Shown here: one piece after another, positions 7,980 to 14,581 of the stretch | Layout: each line of letters begins with the position of its first letter | How positions within the stretch are numbered: position 1 is the first letter of the stretch | Origin: Zoogloea sp044344315 | Lineage (GTDB): Bacteria > Pseudomonadota > Gammaproteobacteria > Burkholderiales > Rhodocyclaceae | Direction of reading: 5' to 3' | DNA: 25,261 nucleotides | Assembly: GCF_044344315.1 (NCBI RefSeq) | Contig: NZ_JBIJDC010000064.1 | Location: forward strand, 1-25,261 | The notes under the pieces: generated by a model | Seen by the model: the letters and a program-made list of their open reading frames with translations, nothing else | Told to the model about the DNA's origin: nothing | The model's database searches: none | Translations under genes and position numbers: made by a program

Positions 7980-10900
7980 GCTTGACCTCGCTCTGCAGGC
8001 GGCTCGCCGAAACTTCGCACGATGCCGATCAGTTCGTCGAGCTGTCCGTCAAGGCTGAACACGCCAGTAATACCTTCGTCGTGGATGCGTGTGAAGGGGG
8101 CCTGGAAGAGTTGCTCAAGACGGATGCTGCCGACGAGTGCAATGTGCTCCTTGAGCATGTCCAAAAAGCGCAGCTGGGTGGATGTCAGCGGGTGCTTCTG
8201 GGCGAAGGCGGTGAAGCGGGCTTCGACGGCTGCGCCATCCATGCCGACGAGGCTGCGCAGGATCTGGGCGAGCGGCACGGCAGTGTCGGCATAGAACTCG
8301 GCAAGGGTGTGTAGATCAACATTCGGGTTGTGGGTGTGGATCAGGCTGTTGAGCTGTTCCAACTCTGCGTCGCAGACCGGCTCGCCGTTGCGGATCTTGG
8401 TGAGCACGGGGTCTGAGCCGAAGAGCTGGCGCAGCGTGGCTTCGACCTTCTGCTGGTAGATGCGAGCATCGATGCTCTTGACCTTGCTCTGGATTTCTTC
8501 GACACGATATTCGGCGACGTCTTCCTTGACGTCCAGCACAGGCGTGGGCATCGGAGGAGGTGACGGAGGTCGTTCAGCGAGGTGCACGATCTCGCGTAGT
8601 TCGATGCGCTTGACTTCGAGCTTGGTGAAGTCGGCGGCCTGCCAGAAGTCATCGCTGCGGATTTCCTTGAGCACGACGGCCTTGGCGCGCACCTGGCTGA
8701 GGTTGGCGGGCAGGCGGTCGAGCAGCGCGAGGATTTCGTGCTTGAGCGGGTTCTCCTGGCCGGGCTTGGCGAGCGCGGCCTCCTGCGCCTTGGCGAGGAG
8801 CAGGTCCCAGCGCAGGGCGTCGCCCTGGCCGCGTACGTCCAGTGCATTAAGCAGCGGGGCGACGTTGTCGGCCAGCACCTGCACGGTGGCGGGCGCGAAA
8901 TGGTTCAGCGCGGCGGAATCGCGGGCGAGTTGAACGGCCTGCCAGTTGTCCCGGATGGCGATGCTGCCGTCGTCGAGCGCGTCGGCATCCTGCTTGAGCA
9001 GGGCAGTGAGGCTGGCGAAGGCGTCAAGCTCGAAGCGCTTGAGGGCGAGTCGGGCGAGTTCGATGCGGGCTTCAAAGCGGCGCTGGGTGAGGGGCTTTGC
9101 CGCCGCGGGCTCGATTTCGTCGGCATTCATCTCATGGTAGGCAAAGTTGGCCCAGTGGTCGAAGATGAGGAATTCGGTCTTGTGTTGCCCCGTGCCAAAC
9201 AGGTTCTGGCATAGGCGGGTACCGCGCCCGATCATCTGCCAGAACTTGACCTTGGATTTGACCGGTTTGGCGAAGACAAGGTTGACGACTTCGGGTACGT
9301 CGATGCCCGTGTCGAGCATGTCGACCGAGATGGCGATGCGCAGTTGATCGTTCTTGCAGTTCTCACCGCCCTTGAAATCGTCGATGAGCTGTTCGGCGCG
9401 GGGCTCCTTGGAGTGGATCACGGCGCAGAACTTACCAGCGAACTGCGGGTACATCTCGTCGAAGAGGCTATGCAGCAGGCGGGCGTGGTCGATGTTGCGG
9501 GCGAAGATGATGCTCTTGCCGGGGAGCTGGCCATCAGCATCGCGGATGCCGCGGTCCATGAGGTTGCGTAGGATGACGCGGTTGGTGTCCTTGTTGAAGA
9601 TGGCCTTGTCGATCTCTTCAGCGTCGAAATCGAGGGTGTTCGGATCGATGCCCTGGTCTTCGAGCTGGGCGATCTGTTCATCGTTGAGGTGCGCGGCCTT
9701 GATGCCGTCGCGCAGGAACTTGGTGGTGTGCGCGACGATGCGGTAGGGCACGAGGTTTTTCTGGGCGACGGCCTGCTCCAACGTGTAGTTGGCGGTGGGC
9801 ATTTTGTAGTCGCAACCGAAAAGCTGGCAGGTGCTGCGGCTGACCATCTCGACCGGGGTGGCGGTGAGGCCGACCTGGAGCGCATCGAAGTAGCGGAAGA
9901 TGTCGCCGTACTGGTTGTAGATGGAGCGGTGGGATTCGTCGGCGATGATCAGATCGAAGAAGCCAACGTCGAAGGTTTCGTAATCGTTGATCAGCCCTTG
10001 GTAAATGCCAATGTAGATGCGGGCATCTTGCTTGGCGACGTCGTTCTTTTGGCCGATGACGTAGAGCGGTTCCTTGAGAAAATCGTTGAAGGCGTTCTTG
10101 GCCTGCTTGCGCAGCTCGCGGCGGTCGCACAGGAAGAGCACGCGCTTGGCCCAGCGGGCTTCGATGAGCAGCTTGGCGAGCGAGATAGCCACACGGGTCT
10201 TGCCAGTGCCGGTGGCTTGCACGACCAGTGCCTTGCGGTGACGGGCGGCGAAGCGCTCCTGCACTCGGCGCAGGGTTTCGATCTGGTAGAGGCGGCCTGC
10301 GATGTTGGCATCCGGCGTGAGGGTGAGCAGATCGCGCTGCTCGCGGCGCCGGAAGCCAATGCGGTATTGCAAGGTGTCTTTGCTGAAGAAACCGTAGAGC
10401 TTGCGCGGTGGGTAGCCGCCGACGTCGTCCCATAGCCAGATGTCATGCCCGTTGGTGTGGAAAATCATTGGGCGCTGACCGTGCATCTTTTCCAGGCCAT
10501 CGGCGTAGTCTTTGGCTTGCTGCTGGCCTTGGGTGGCGCTGACGATGGCTTTCTTGGCTTCGACGACGGCGAGCGGGTTGCCGTTGTCGTCCCACAGCAC
10601 ATAGTCGGCATAGCCAAGGCCGGACGGGGTGCCCTGATGCAGGACTTCGACTTCCTGCCCGACCTGTGGGGTGTTGGCACCGTTATGGCCGACCACCCAG
10701 CCCGCCATGCGCAAGTCGCGGTCGATGAGCCACTTGCGAGTGTTGTCTTCCGAGAAGTGGAGTTGCTTGGTGGCGGCCAGTGCTGCGTCGCTGAGGGCTT
10801 CAAGCTGCGCGGCGGGAAGCGGTTGATTGCTGGCGCTGATCTGCGCACGCAGTGCCTGCTCATTATCCCGCAGGGCCTGTAGCTCTTCGAGCATCTCACG

Positions 10901-11413
10901 GATGCGCGCTTCCTTTAATGCGTTGTCTTCTTCGAGCTTCTTGGCAATACGCTTGATCTCGGCCTTGCCGTCGATGCCGCCTTGTTGGGGCTCGACGAAG
11001 TCGGTGAAGTCAGCAACCTGCCCTTGCAGTTGGGAGACGTGCAACCAGCGGGCCAGCTGCCAGGCTTCACGCACGCAGCGCAGGGCATCGGGGACAGTGA
11101 CGTCTTCACCATGCGCGGCACGGTTGCCTAGGCGGCGGATAAGGTGGAGCTTGTCTTGCACCAGAGGGTCAGCAACCATACGGAAGCTATCGTTCTTGAG
11201 CAGGTCGACGAAGGTGGATTGCGGCGCTTGCGGCAGGCGCAGACGCATGTAGATCACATCCACCATGCGTTCGGCGAAGTTACGCAGTTTAACCAACGCA
11301 CTTTCGGCATCCGACCAGGCGTAGTGCTCCGCATAGCCCCCCATGTTGGCGAGCTCGGGGTAGTTCGGCCTGAGCGGTTCGAAATTCAGCGATTTGATGT
11401 CTTGCATCAGCAT
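7976..11413 (-). CDS. hsdR: Type I restriction subunit HsdR (helicase-nuclease)
   Basis: This ATP-driven translocase and nuclease subunit is of the EcoEI-like type. Numbers count from the upstream ATG at 11446. There is a DUF4145-like N-terminal helical domain (about 35-140), a charged coiled coil (160-205), and a nuclease core with GYADYVLW (D281) and VVEAKKA (E296, K298). The helicase has Walker A ATGTGKT (411-417) and a DESH box (503-506), and an EcoEI-type C-terminal domain follows. I prefer a start at ATG 11413 (or 11407, MQDIKSLNFE). A sigma-54 promoter at 11455-11469 would begin the transcript around 11443, too late for the 11446 ATG. Homologous proteins as I recall them also begin near that MQ-x-x-x-x-N-F-E sequence. 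The gene leads the hsd operon and overlaps the peptidase gene by 4 bp. Confidence 0.93.
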   Translation of the reverse strand: MLMQDIKSLNFEPLRPNYPELANMGGYAEHYAWSDAESALVKLRNFAERMVDVIYMRLRLPQAPQSTFVDLLKNDSFRMVADPLVQDKLHLIRRLGNRAAHGEDVTVPDALRCVREAWQLARWLHVSQLQGQVADFTDFVEPQQGGIDGKAEIKRIAKKLEEDNALKEARIREMLEELQALRDNEQALRAQISASNQPLPAAQLEALSDAALAATKQLHFSEDNTRKWLIDRDLRMAGWVVGHNGANTPQVGQEVEVLHQGTPSGLGYADYVLWDDNGNPLAVVEAKKAIVSATQGQQQAKDYADGLEKMHGQRPMIFHTNGHDIWLWDDVGGYPPRKLYGFFSKDTLQYRIGFRRREQRDLLTLTPDANIAGRLYQIETLRRVQERFAARHRKALVVQATGTGKTRVAISLAKLLIEARWAKRVLFLCDRRELRKQAKNAFNDFLKEPLYVIGQKNDVAKQDARIYIGIYQGLINDYETFDVGFFDLIIADESHRSIYNQYGDIFRYFDALQVGLTATPVEMVSRSTCQLFGCDYKMPTANYTLEQAVAQKNLVPYRIVAHTTKFLRDGIKAAHLNDEQIAQLEDQGIDPNTLDFDAEEIDKAIFNKDTNRVILRNLMDRGIRDADGQLPGKSIIFARNIDHARLLHSLFDEMYPQFAGKFCAVIHSKEPRAEQLIDDFKGGENCKNDQLRIAISVDMLDTGIDVPEVVNLVFAKPVKSKVKFWQMIGRGTRLCQNLFGTGQHKTEFLIFDHWANFAYHEMNADEIEPAAAKPLTQRRFEARIELARLALKRFELDAFASLTALLKQDADALDDGSIAIRDNWQAVQLARDSAALNHFAPATVQVLADNVAPLLNALDVRGQGDALRWDLLLAKAQEAALAKPGQENPLKHEILALLDRLPANLSQVRAKAVVLKEIRSDDFWQAADFTKLEVKRIELREIVHLAERPPSPPPMPTPVLDVKEDVAEYRVEEIQSKVKSIDARIYQQKVEATLRQLFGSDPVLTKIRNGEPVCDAELEQLNSLIHTHNPNVDLHTLAEFYADTAVPLAQILRSLVGMDGAAVEARFTAFAQKHPLTSTQLRFLDMLKEHIALVGSIRLEQLFQAPFTRIHDEGITGVFSLDGQLDELIGIVRSFGEPPAERGQA

Positions 11414-11454
11414 GTCTGGTGGTCTTCGCGGCGGATCAGATTGCATCTCTATCC

Positions 11455-11469
11455 GCGAGAACCGTGCCA
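11455..11469 (-). promoter_or_regulatory. Sigma-54 (-24/-12) promoter of the hsd operon
   Basis: On the minus strand the 33-bp gap between the CARF activator and hsdR contains TGGCAC-N5-TCGC. The GG and GC dinucleotides are exactly 10 bases apart, as sigma-54 requires. The only departure from the TGGCAC-N5-TTGC consensus is one T to C. It sits just downstream of a gene for a sigma-54 activator, which is strong context. Activator-binding sites would have to lie inside the 3' end of the activator gene. I could not identify them. Confidence 0.8.
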
Positions 11470-11479
11470 GCCCCCGTTA

Positions 11480-13000
11480 TCAGTCTTTTTCGTCGAGCCC
11501 TACGCCGAGCCGACCGGCCCAATTGCTCAAGGTTTGGTAGTTCGAGAAGCCGAGCAGCTCGGCTGCGCGCTTCTTCTTGTTGCCACTTTTTTGCAGTGCC
11601 CGGTTAATGTAATGGCGCGAAATTTCATCCAGAAGCTCTTGTAAAGAAAAGCCTTTTCCCAGTGAGTGATCAAGCAGGCCTACATTGTTTTTGCGGATAT
11701 CCAGCAGCGAACGCTGGATGTCCGCCTCTTCAATCGTGGCGCTCGAAGACCAGATCGTTGCGCGCACCAGAGTGTGATATAGCTCGCGGATATTGCCGGG
11801 CCAGCCGTGTGCGACAAGAAAATTTCTTGCTAGCTGAGAAAGTTCTTTATGTTGCGCCTCTGGCTTTTCGGTGGCATCGCGATTGATCTGGGCGAGCAAG
11901 TGGTCAATCAACAGATCAAGGTCGCCATCGCGCTCGCGGAGCGGTGGCAAATTAAGGATGCCGACGGCGAGGCGATGGAAGAGGTCTTCGCGGAAGCGTC
12001 CTTCCGCGACATCCTTCGCTAGGTCGCGGTGGGTGGCTGCGATGATGCGCACATTCACCATGATGGGCTTTGACTCGCCCAGCGGTGTGATTTCCCTCTG
12101 CTGCAAGGCGCGCAGCAGGCGCACTTGTGAATCGAGCGGCAAGTCGCCGATCTCGTCCAGAAACAGCGTACCGCCTTCGGCCTCACGAAAGTGGCCGGGG
12201 CGGGCCGAATCCGCCCCGGTGAAGGCACCTTTCTTGTGGCCGAAGAGTTCGGAGTTGGCGAGGTCTTTGGGCATGGCGCCGCAATTGACGGCGATGAAGG
12301 GCTTGCCAGTTCGGCGACTGGCGGCATGAATGGCCTCCGCAAAGAGCTCCTTGCCGGTGCCGGTTTCGCCCAAAATCATTACGGGGACTTCGTGGGCGGC
12401 AATCTTCTGTGCGAGCTGGATTTGCTCGCGCATGACCGGACTGCGGTGGATCAGCTTTGAGAACTCGGGGGCCATTGGGATGGTGCTGCTGAGTCGCTCG
12501 ATACGCTCGCTGCTGCGCTGAAGGAATTCGGGCAGATATTCGTTCGCCAGGTCGAAGATGAAATCGACCGACTCCAGCCCGTTCTCCTTGGAGGTCTGAA
12601 TCAGTTTGGCCGGGAAGCGCGTCTTTGCCAGGATGATCCAAATGGCCGTCATGGCTGGCGTGCCAGGACTCAGATGAAAAGTGAGCTCAATATCGTCATT
12701 CGGTAGGCGGAGAGCTTTGAGTTCGCGGCTAACCTGTTCGTAAATCTCGGCGTAATTTGTCGGACTGCTAAGTTCAACCCCGAACAGGTCGGTTTCGACG
12801 CAGCCCGTTGTTTTCTCCAGCCAAGCGCAGTACGCCTCGGTGCGGTCGAACTCGTAGTTCGTAAGCAGACAGATCTTGTAGAAAGGTGCGTGTGCTTTGA
12901 TGGCGGAGGCGACCGGGCCGAGGTCGTCACCCCGCACGCCCTCAGCGCAATCGTGGTCAGCCTTGCCTACCCAAGAGATGAACCATGATTTTTTGCTCAT
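11480..13000 (-). CDS. CARF-domain sigma-54-dependent activator (RtcR-like)
   Basis: The 506-residue protein has three parts. Residues 1-150 form an RtcR-type CARF domain: DDLGP (25-29), LTNYE (46-50) and FHLSPGTPAMTAIW (108-121), the ligand-loop motif. The AAA+ domain has Walker A GETGTGKE (211-218), the sigma-54 contact loop GAFTGA (258-263), Walker B GGTLFLDEIG (276-285) and a WPGNIREL motif. The end is a Fis-type helix-turn-helix (KKRAAELLGF to W). CARF domains bind cyclic oligonucleotides or, in RtcR, RNA ends with 2',3'-cyclic phosphate. No rtcB or rtcA is present in the window. The next genes are hsdR and its operon, behind a sigma-54 promoter 11 bp past this gene's stop. I infer that this protein switches on the R-M operon when it senses RNA damage or a nucleotide alarm. 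Confidence 0.92.
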   Translation of the reverse strand: MSKKSWFISWVGKADHDCAEGVRGDDLGPVASAIKAHAPFYKICLLTNYEFDRTEAYCAWLEKTTGCVETDLFGVELSSPTNYAEIYEQVSRELKALRLPNDDIELTFHLSPGTPAMTAIWIILAKTRFPAKLIQTSKENGLESVDFIFDLANEYLPEFLQRSSERIERLSSTIPMAPEFSKLIHRSPVMREQIQLAQKIAAHEVPVMILGETGTGKELFAEAIHAASRRTGKPFIAVNCGAMPKDLANSELFGHKKGAFTGADSARPGHFREAEGGTLFLDEIGDLPLDSQVRLLRALQQREITPLGESKPIMVNVRIIAATHRDLAKDVAEGRFREDLFHRLAVGILNLPPLRERDGDLDLLIDHLLAQINRDATEKPEAQHKELSQLARNFLVAHGWPGNIRELYHTLVRATIWSSSATIEEADIQRSLLDIRKNNVGLLDHSLGKGFSLQELLDEISRHYINRALQKSGNKKKRAAELLGFSNYQTLSNWAGRLGVGLDEKD

Positions 13001-13031
13001 GACGAGATGGTAAAGTCCTCAGGGCCAAAAT

Positions 13032-13049
13032 GGATAATGTTTTTTATCC
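13032..13049. promoter_or_regulatory. Inverted repeat operator candidate GGATAA-N6-TTATCC
   Basis: The repeat is perfect, 6+6, with a 6-base spacer. It covers the spacer and -10 region of the putative activator promoter. It may be the site through which the CARF-sigma54 protein, or a host repressor, limits activator synthesis. It is short, so chance is possible. Confidence 0.45.
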
Positions 13050-13061
13050 TGTGCTCACCAA
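13034..13061 (-). promoter_or_regulatory. Candidate sigma-70 promoter of the CARF activator gene
   Basis: On the minus strand TTGGTG (-35) and CATTAT (-10) are separated by 16 bp, about 35 bp upstream of the activator ATG. Three of six and four of six consensus bases match. The -10 box overlaps one arm of the inverted repeat at 13032-13049, a usual layout for repression by the bound protein. Confidence 0.45.
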
Positions 13062-13067
13062 GGTCGC

Positions 13068-13283
13068 CTATCTAATTTGATCGATTTGCTCCAAAGCATC
13101 CGCTTGATGCCAGCTTTCGCTGGCAAAACAATCATATCGCTCGGGATCGAAGTCCAGTCCGGCCCATTCCCTGCCCCAGGAAGCCGTCACAACAACCCAC
13201 ACTTGCGAAGGTCCGCTTTGGCCGATTATGTAGATGCCTCGATTATATTGAGCCACGACCGTTGTTGTGTGCCAACCACCCAT
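13068..13283 (-). CDS. Possible small hypothetical protein
   Basis: A 71-residue minus-strand frame ends just upstream of the activator promoter region. I do not recognise it. The composition is protein-like: a YIIGQSGPSQVWVVVTASWG stretch with alternating hydrophobic residues suggests beta strands, and several Trp and acidic residues follow. A plus-strand frame of similar length overlaps it but looks less natural. The reading frame is open about 24 more codons upstream without a good start, and no clear ribosome site precedes the ATG. It could be the truncated tail of a larger gene belonging to the island debris. Confidence 0.3.
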   Translation of the reverse strand: MGGWHTTTVVAQYNRGIYIIGQSGPSQVWVVVTASWGREWAGLDFDPERYDCFASESWHQADALEQIDQIR

Positions 13284-13405
13284 CTGGAGCGGCAGGCGCC
13301 GATTTTGAGCTCCACATAATCAGAGCGTCCGCAGGAAGTCGATCAGCGAGTCAGGCGCCCGATAGGGCCGATAGTGCCCTCATGGAGCCATCCCCATAAG
13401 CTGCC

Positions 13406-13433
13406 GCCCGCCGCCTCAAGGGTGCTGGCGGGC
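13406..13433. terminator. GC-rich hairpin downstream of the integrase remnant
   Basis: GCCCGCC (13406-13412) pairs with GGCGGGC (13427-13433) across a 14-base loop. No T-run follows on either strand. It lies just past the integrase stop, so it may be an old terminator. The remaining bases of 13284-13446 hold no gene I can support. Confidence 0.3.
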
Positions 13434-13446
13434 AGCCGATCCAGCG

Positions 13447-13626
13447 TCAGATCTCGATCTGCTCAGCGATCTCCAATGCGTCATCGACCTCGATGCCCAA
13501 GTACCGCACAGTCGACTCCCCGCGTGCGCATTTTGTAGGTGGATGCGTATAGCCCGGATGTCTTTGGGTTTGAGCGGCTCCTTGCTGTTGATCGGAGCTT
13601 GATTCTTGCGCTCGTGGTGGCTGGCG
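13447..13626 (-). pseudogene. Tyrosine recombinase/integrase with internal deletion
   Basis: Two conserved ends of one integrase family are joined with the middle missing. One frame reads EPLKPKDIRAIRIHLQ-N-A-H, the start of the small chromosomal integrases whose N-terminus reads LKPKEIWAIRVRLQLAHR. The other frame reads ESTVRYLGIEVDDALEIAEQ up to the TGA, the typical end of the same proteins. The region between them, which should hold the catalytic Arg, His-x-x-Arg and most of the core (well over 100 residues), is gone. The tail frame is shifted relative to the head frame, so no functional recombinase can be made. I see no clear start codon. It is a fossil showing that this boundary was once mobile. 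The family identification is from memory of its motifs. Confidence 0.7.
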
Positions 13627-13748
13627 GCTATCGGGGAAGGTGCCCACCGCGTACGATCAGGGAGGACTGGTGACCTTGACCATCAGCGGCCAGATGCGCG
13701 CCTGCTCTACACCGGCGCTCTGCAAAACATGGCCCCTGCCGTGCGTCT

Positions 13749-14054
13749 TCAGTGCCTTGGCCAGTTCCAAATCGCGGGAACATCTCGGGCGTGGTGCAGG
13801 ACGCGTGCAATCGTAATCCCGTCGTCATCAACGAAATAAAAGAGGAGATAGGGCGTCGACGTCGGCCAGCTGCGCAGGCCGACCGCCAGTTCGTCCCGAG
13901 CCCGACCCATTTTCGGCTGCAAAAGCAGCGTTCGCGAATCGGCTTGGATCTGATCGAGCAACTGGTCGGCGGCCACGATGCTGTCTTCGGCGACGAAAAG
14001 CCAAGCCTCGAGCAAATCGTTTTCCGCACTGGCGGAATGGCGAATCTGGCTCAC
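13749..14054 (-). CDS. parE: ParE-type toxin of a toxin-antitoxin pair
   Basis: This 101-residue RelE/ParE-fold toxin carries the family's late motifs: P-K-M-G-R-x-R-x-E-L around 48-57, L-R-S-W-P, Y-L-L-F-Y, and I-A-R-V-L-H-x-A-R-D near the end. ParE toxins poison DNA gyrase. The start is GTG, 7 bp after the antitoxin stop, so the order is antitoxin then toxin, the usual one. There is no strong ribosome site in front of it, which is consistent with coupling to antitoxin translation. The length is normal and no frameshift is visible, so the module may be active. It lies between the dead integrase and the truncated GT41 gene and probably helps keep the island. Confidence 0.9.
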   Translation of the reverse strand: MSQIRHSASAENDLLEAWLFVAEDSIVAADQLLDQIQADSRTLLLQPKMGRARDELAVGLRSWPTSTPYLLFYFVDDDGITIARVLHHARDVPAIWNWPRH

Positions 14055-14061
14055 GTTGTGA

Positions 14062-14334
14062 CTACGTCGGTCGCCGTGCGGCCAGTGTTGCCCGGCCGCG
14101 TTGCTTGATCTCGTTCATGTCGAGCTCGCGTACCCGGCCGGCCTCGATGTCGGCGACGCCTTGGGCGATGTCAGCTTTCAGGCTGGCGAGGTTTGCCGCC
14201 TGCACACTGTGGTAGGCCTCGAATAATCGCAATGCTTCGCGGATGACTTCACTCGCAGAGCTGTAGAGGCCAGATTCCACGTGCTGGCGCACCCGATTTT
14301 CCAGCTCGGGGGGTAAGGAGACGTTGAGGGACAT
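14062..14334 (-). CDS. parD: ParD-type antitoxin
   Basis: The 90-residue protein has a ribbon-helix-helix N-terminus. MSLNVSLPPELENRVRQHV gives the DNA-contacting strand and first helix, and the ASEVIREALRLFE block gives the second. An Ala- and acid-rich C-terminal segment, expected to wrap the toxin, follows. I chose ATG 14334 over a TTG four codons upstream because GGAG sits 6 bases before the ATG and homologues start with this M-x-x-N-V-S-L-P. It represses its own operon and neutralises ParE. An inverted repeat at 14361-14375, just upstream, is a plausible operator. Confidence 0.9.
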   Translation of the reverse strand: MSLNVSLPPELENRVRQHVESGLYSSASEVIREALRLFEAYHSVQAANLASLKADIAQGVADIEAGRVRELDMNEIKQRGRATLAARRPT

Positions 14335-14360
14335 GGCGCGCTCCAAGTAATGTCAGGTAA

Positions 14361-14375
14361 TGGCACAGTTTGCCA
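14361..14375. promoter_or_regulatory. Candidate parDE operator TGGCA-N5-TGCCA
   Basis: A perfect 5+5 inverted repeat lies 27 bp upstream of the antitoxin ATG. Two direct GTAATG copies (14347-14352 and 14357-14362) flank and touch it. Autorepression by ParD through such repeats is usual. No confident -10/-35 pair was found. Confidence 0.4.
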
Positions 14376-14581
14376 CTGAACCGGCTGTCTGTGGGCTTGG
14401 AGGCATGCTCCGGCCGACCACCAGACCTCCGCCCCCAGCGATGGCTTCGACGTGCGAGTTCACTCCGTCTATCCCTTCTTCGCTGATCCTGTTCTTCCTT
14501 GGCATAGTCTGCTCGTCGTCTTCCCTTTTGCTCCCTCGCCGCCCGTCAGCCCCCACGGCCCAATTCTTGCCTCACCCCCGC

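Noticed and set aside
11480..13000. Reading the CARF-sigma54 gene as a true rtcR of an RNA-repair operon
   Set aside because: No rtcB or rtcA lies in the window; the adjacent sigma-54 promoter faces hsdR, so the protein is called RtcR-like only.
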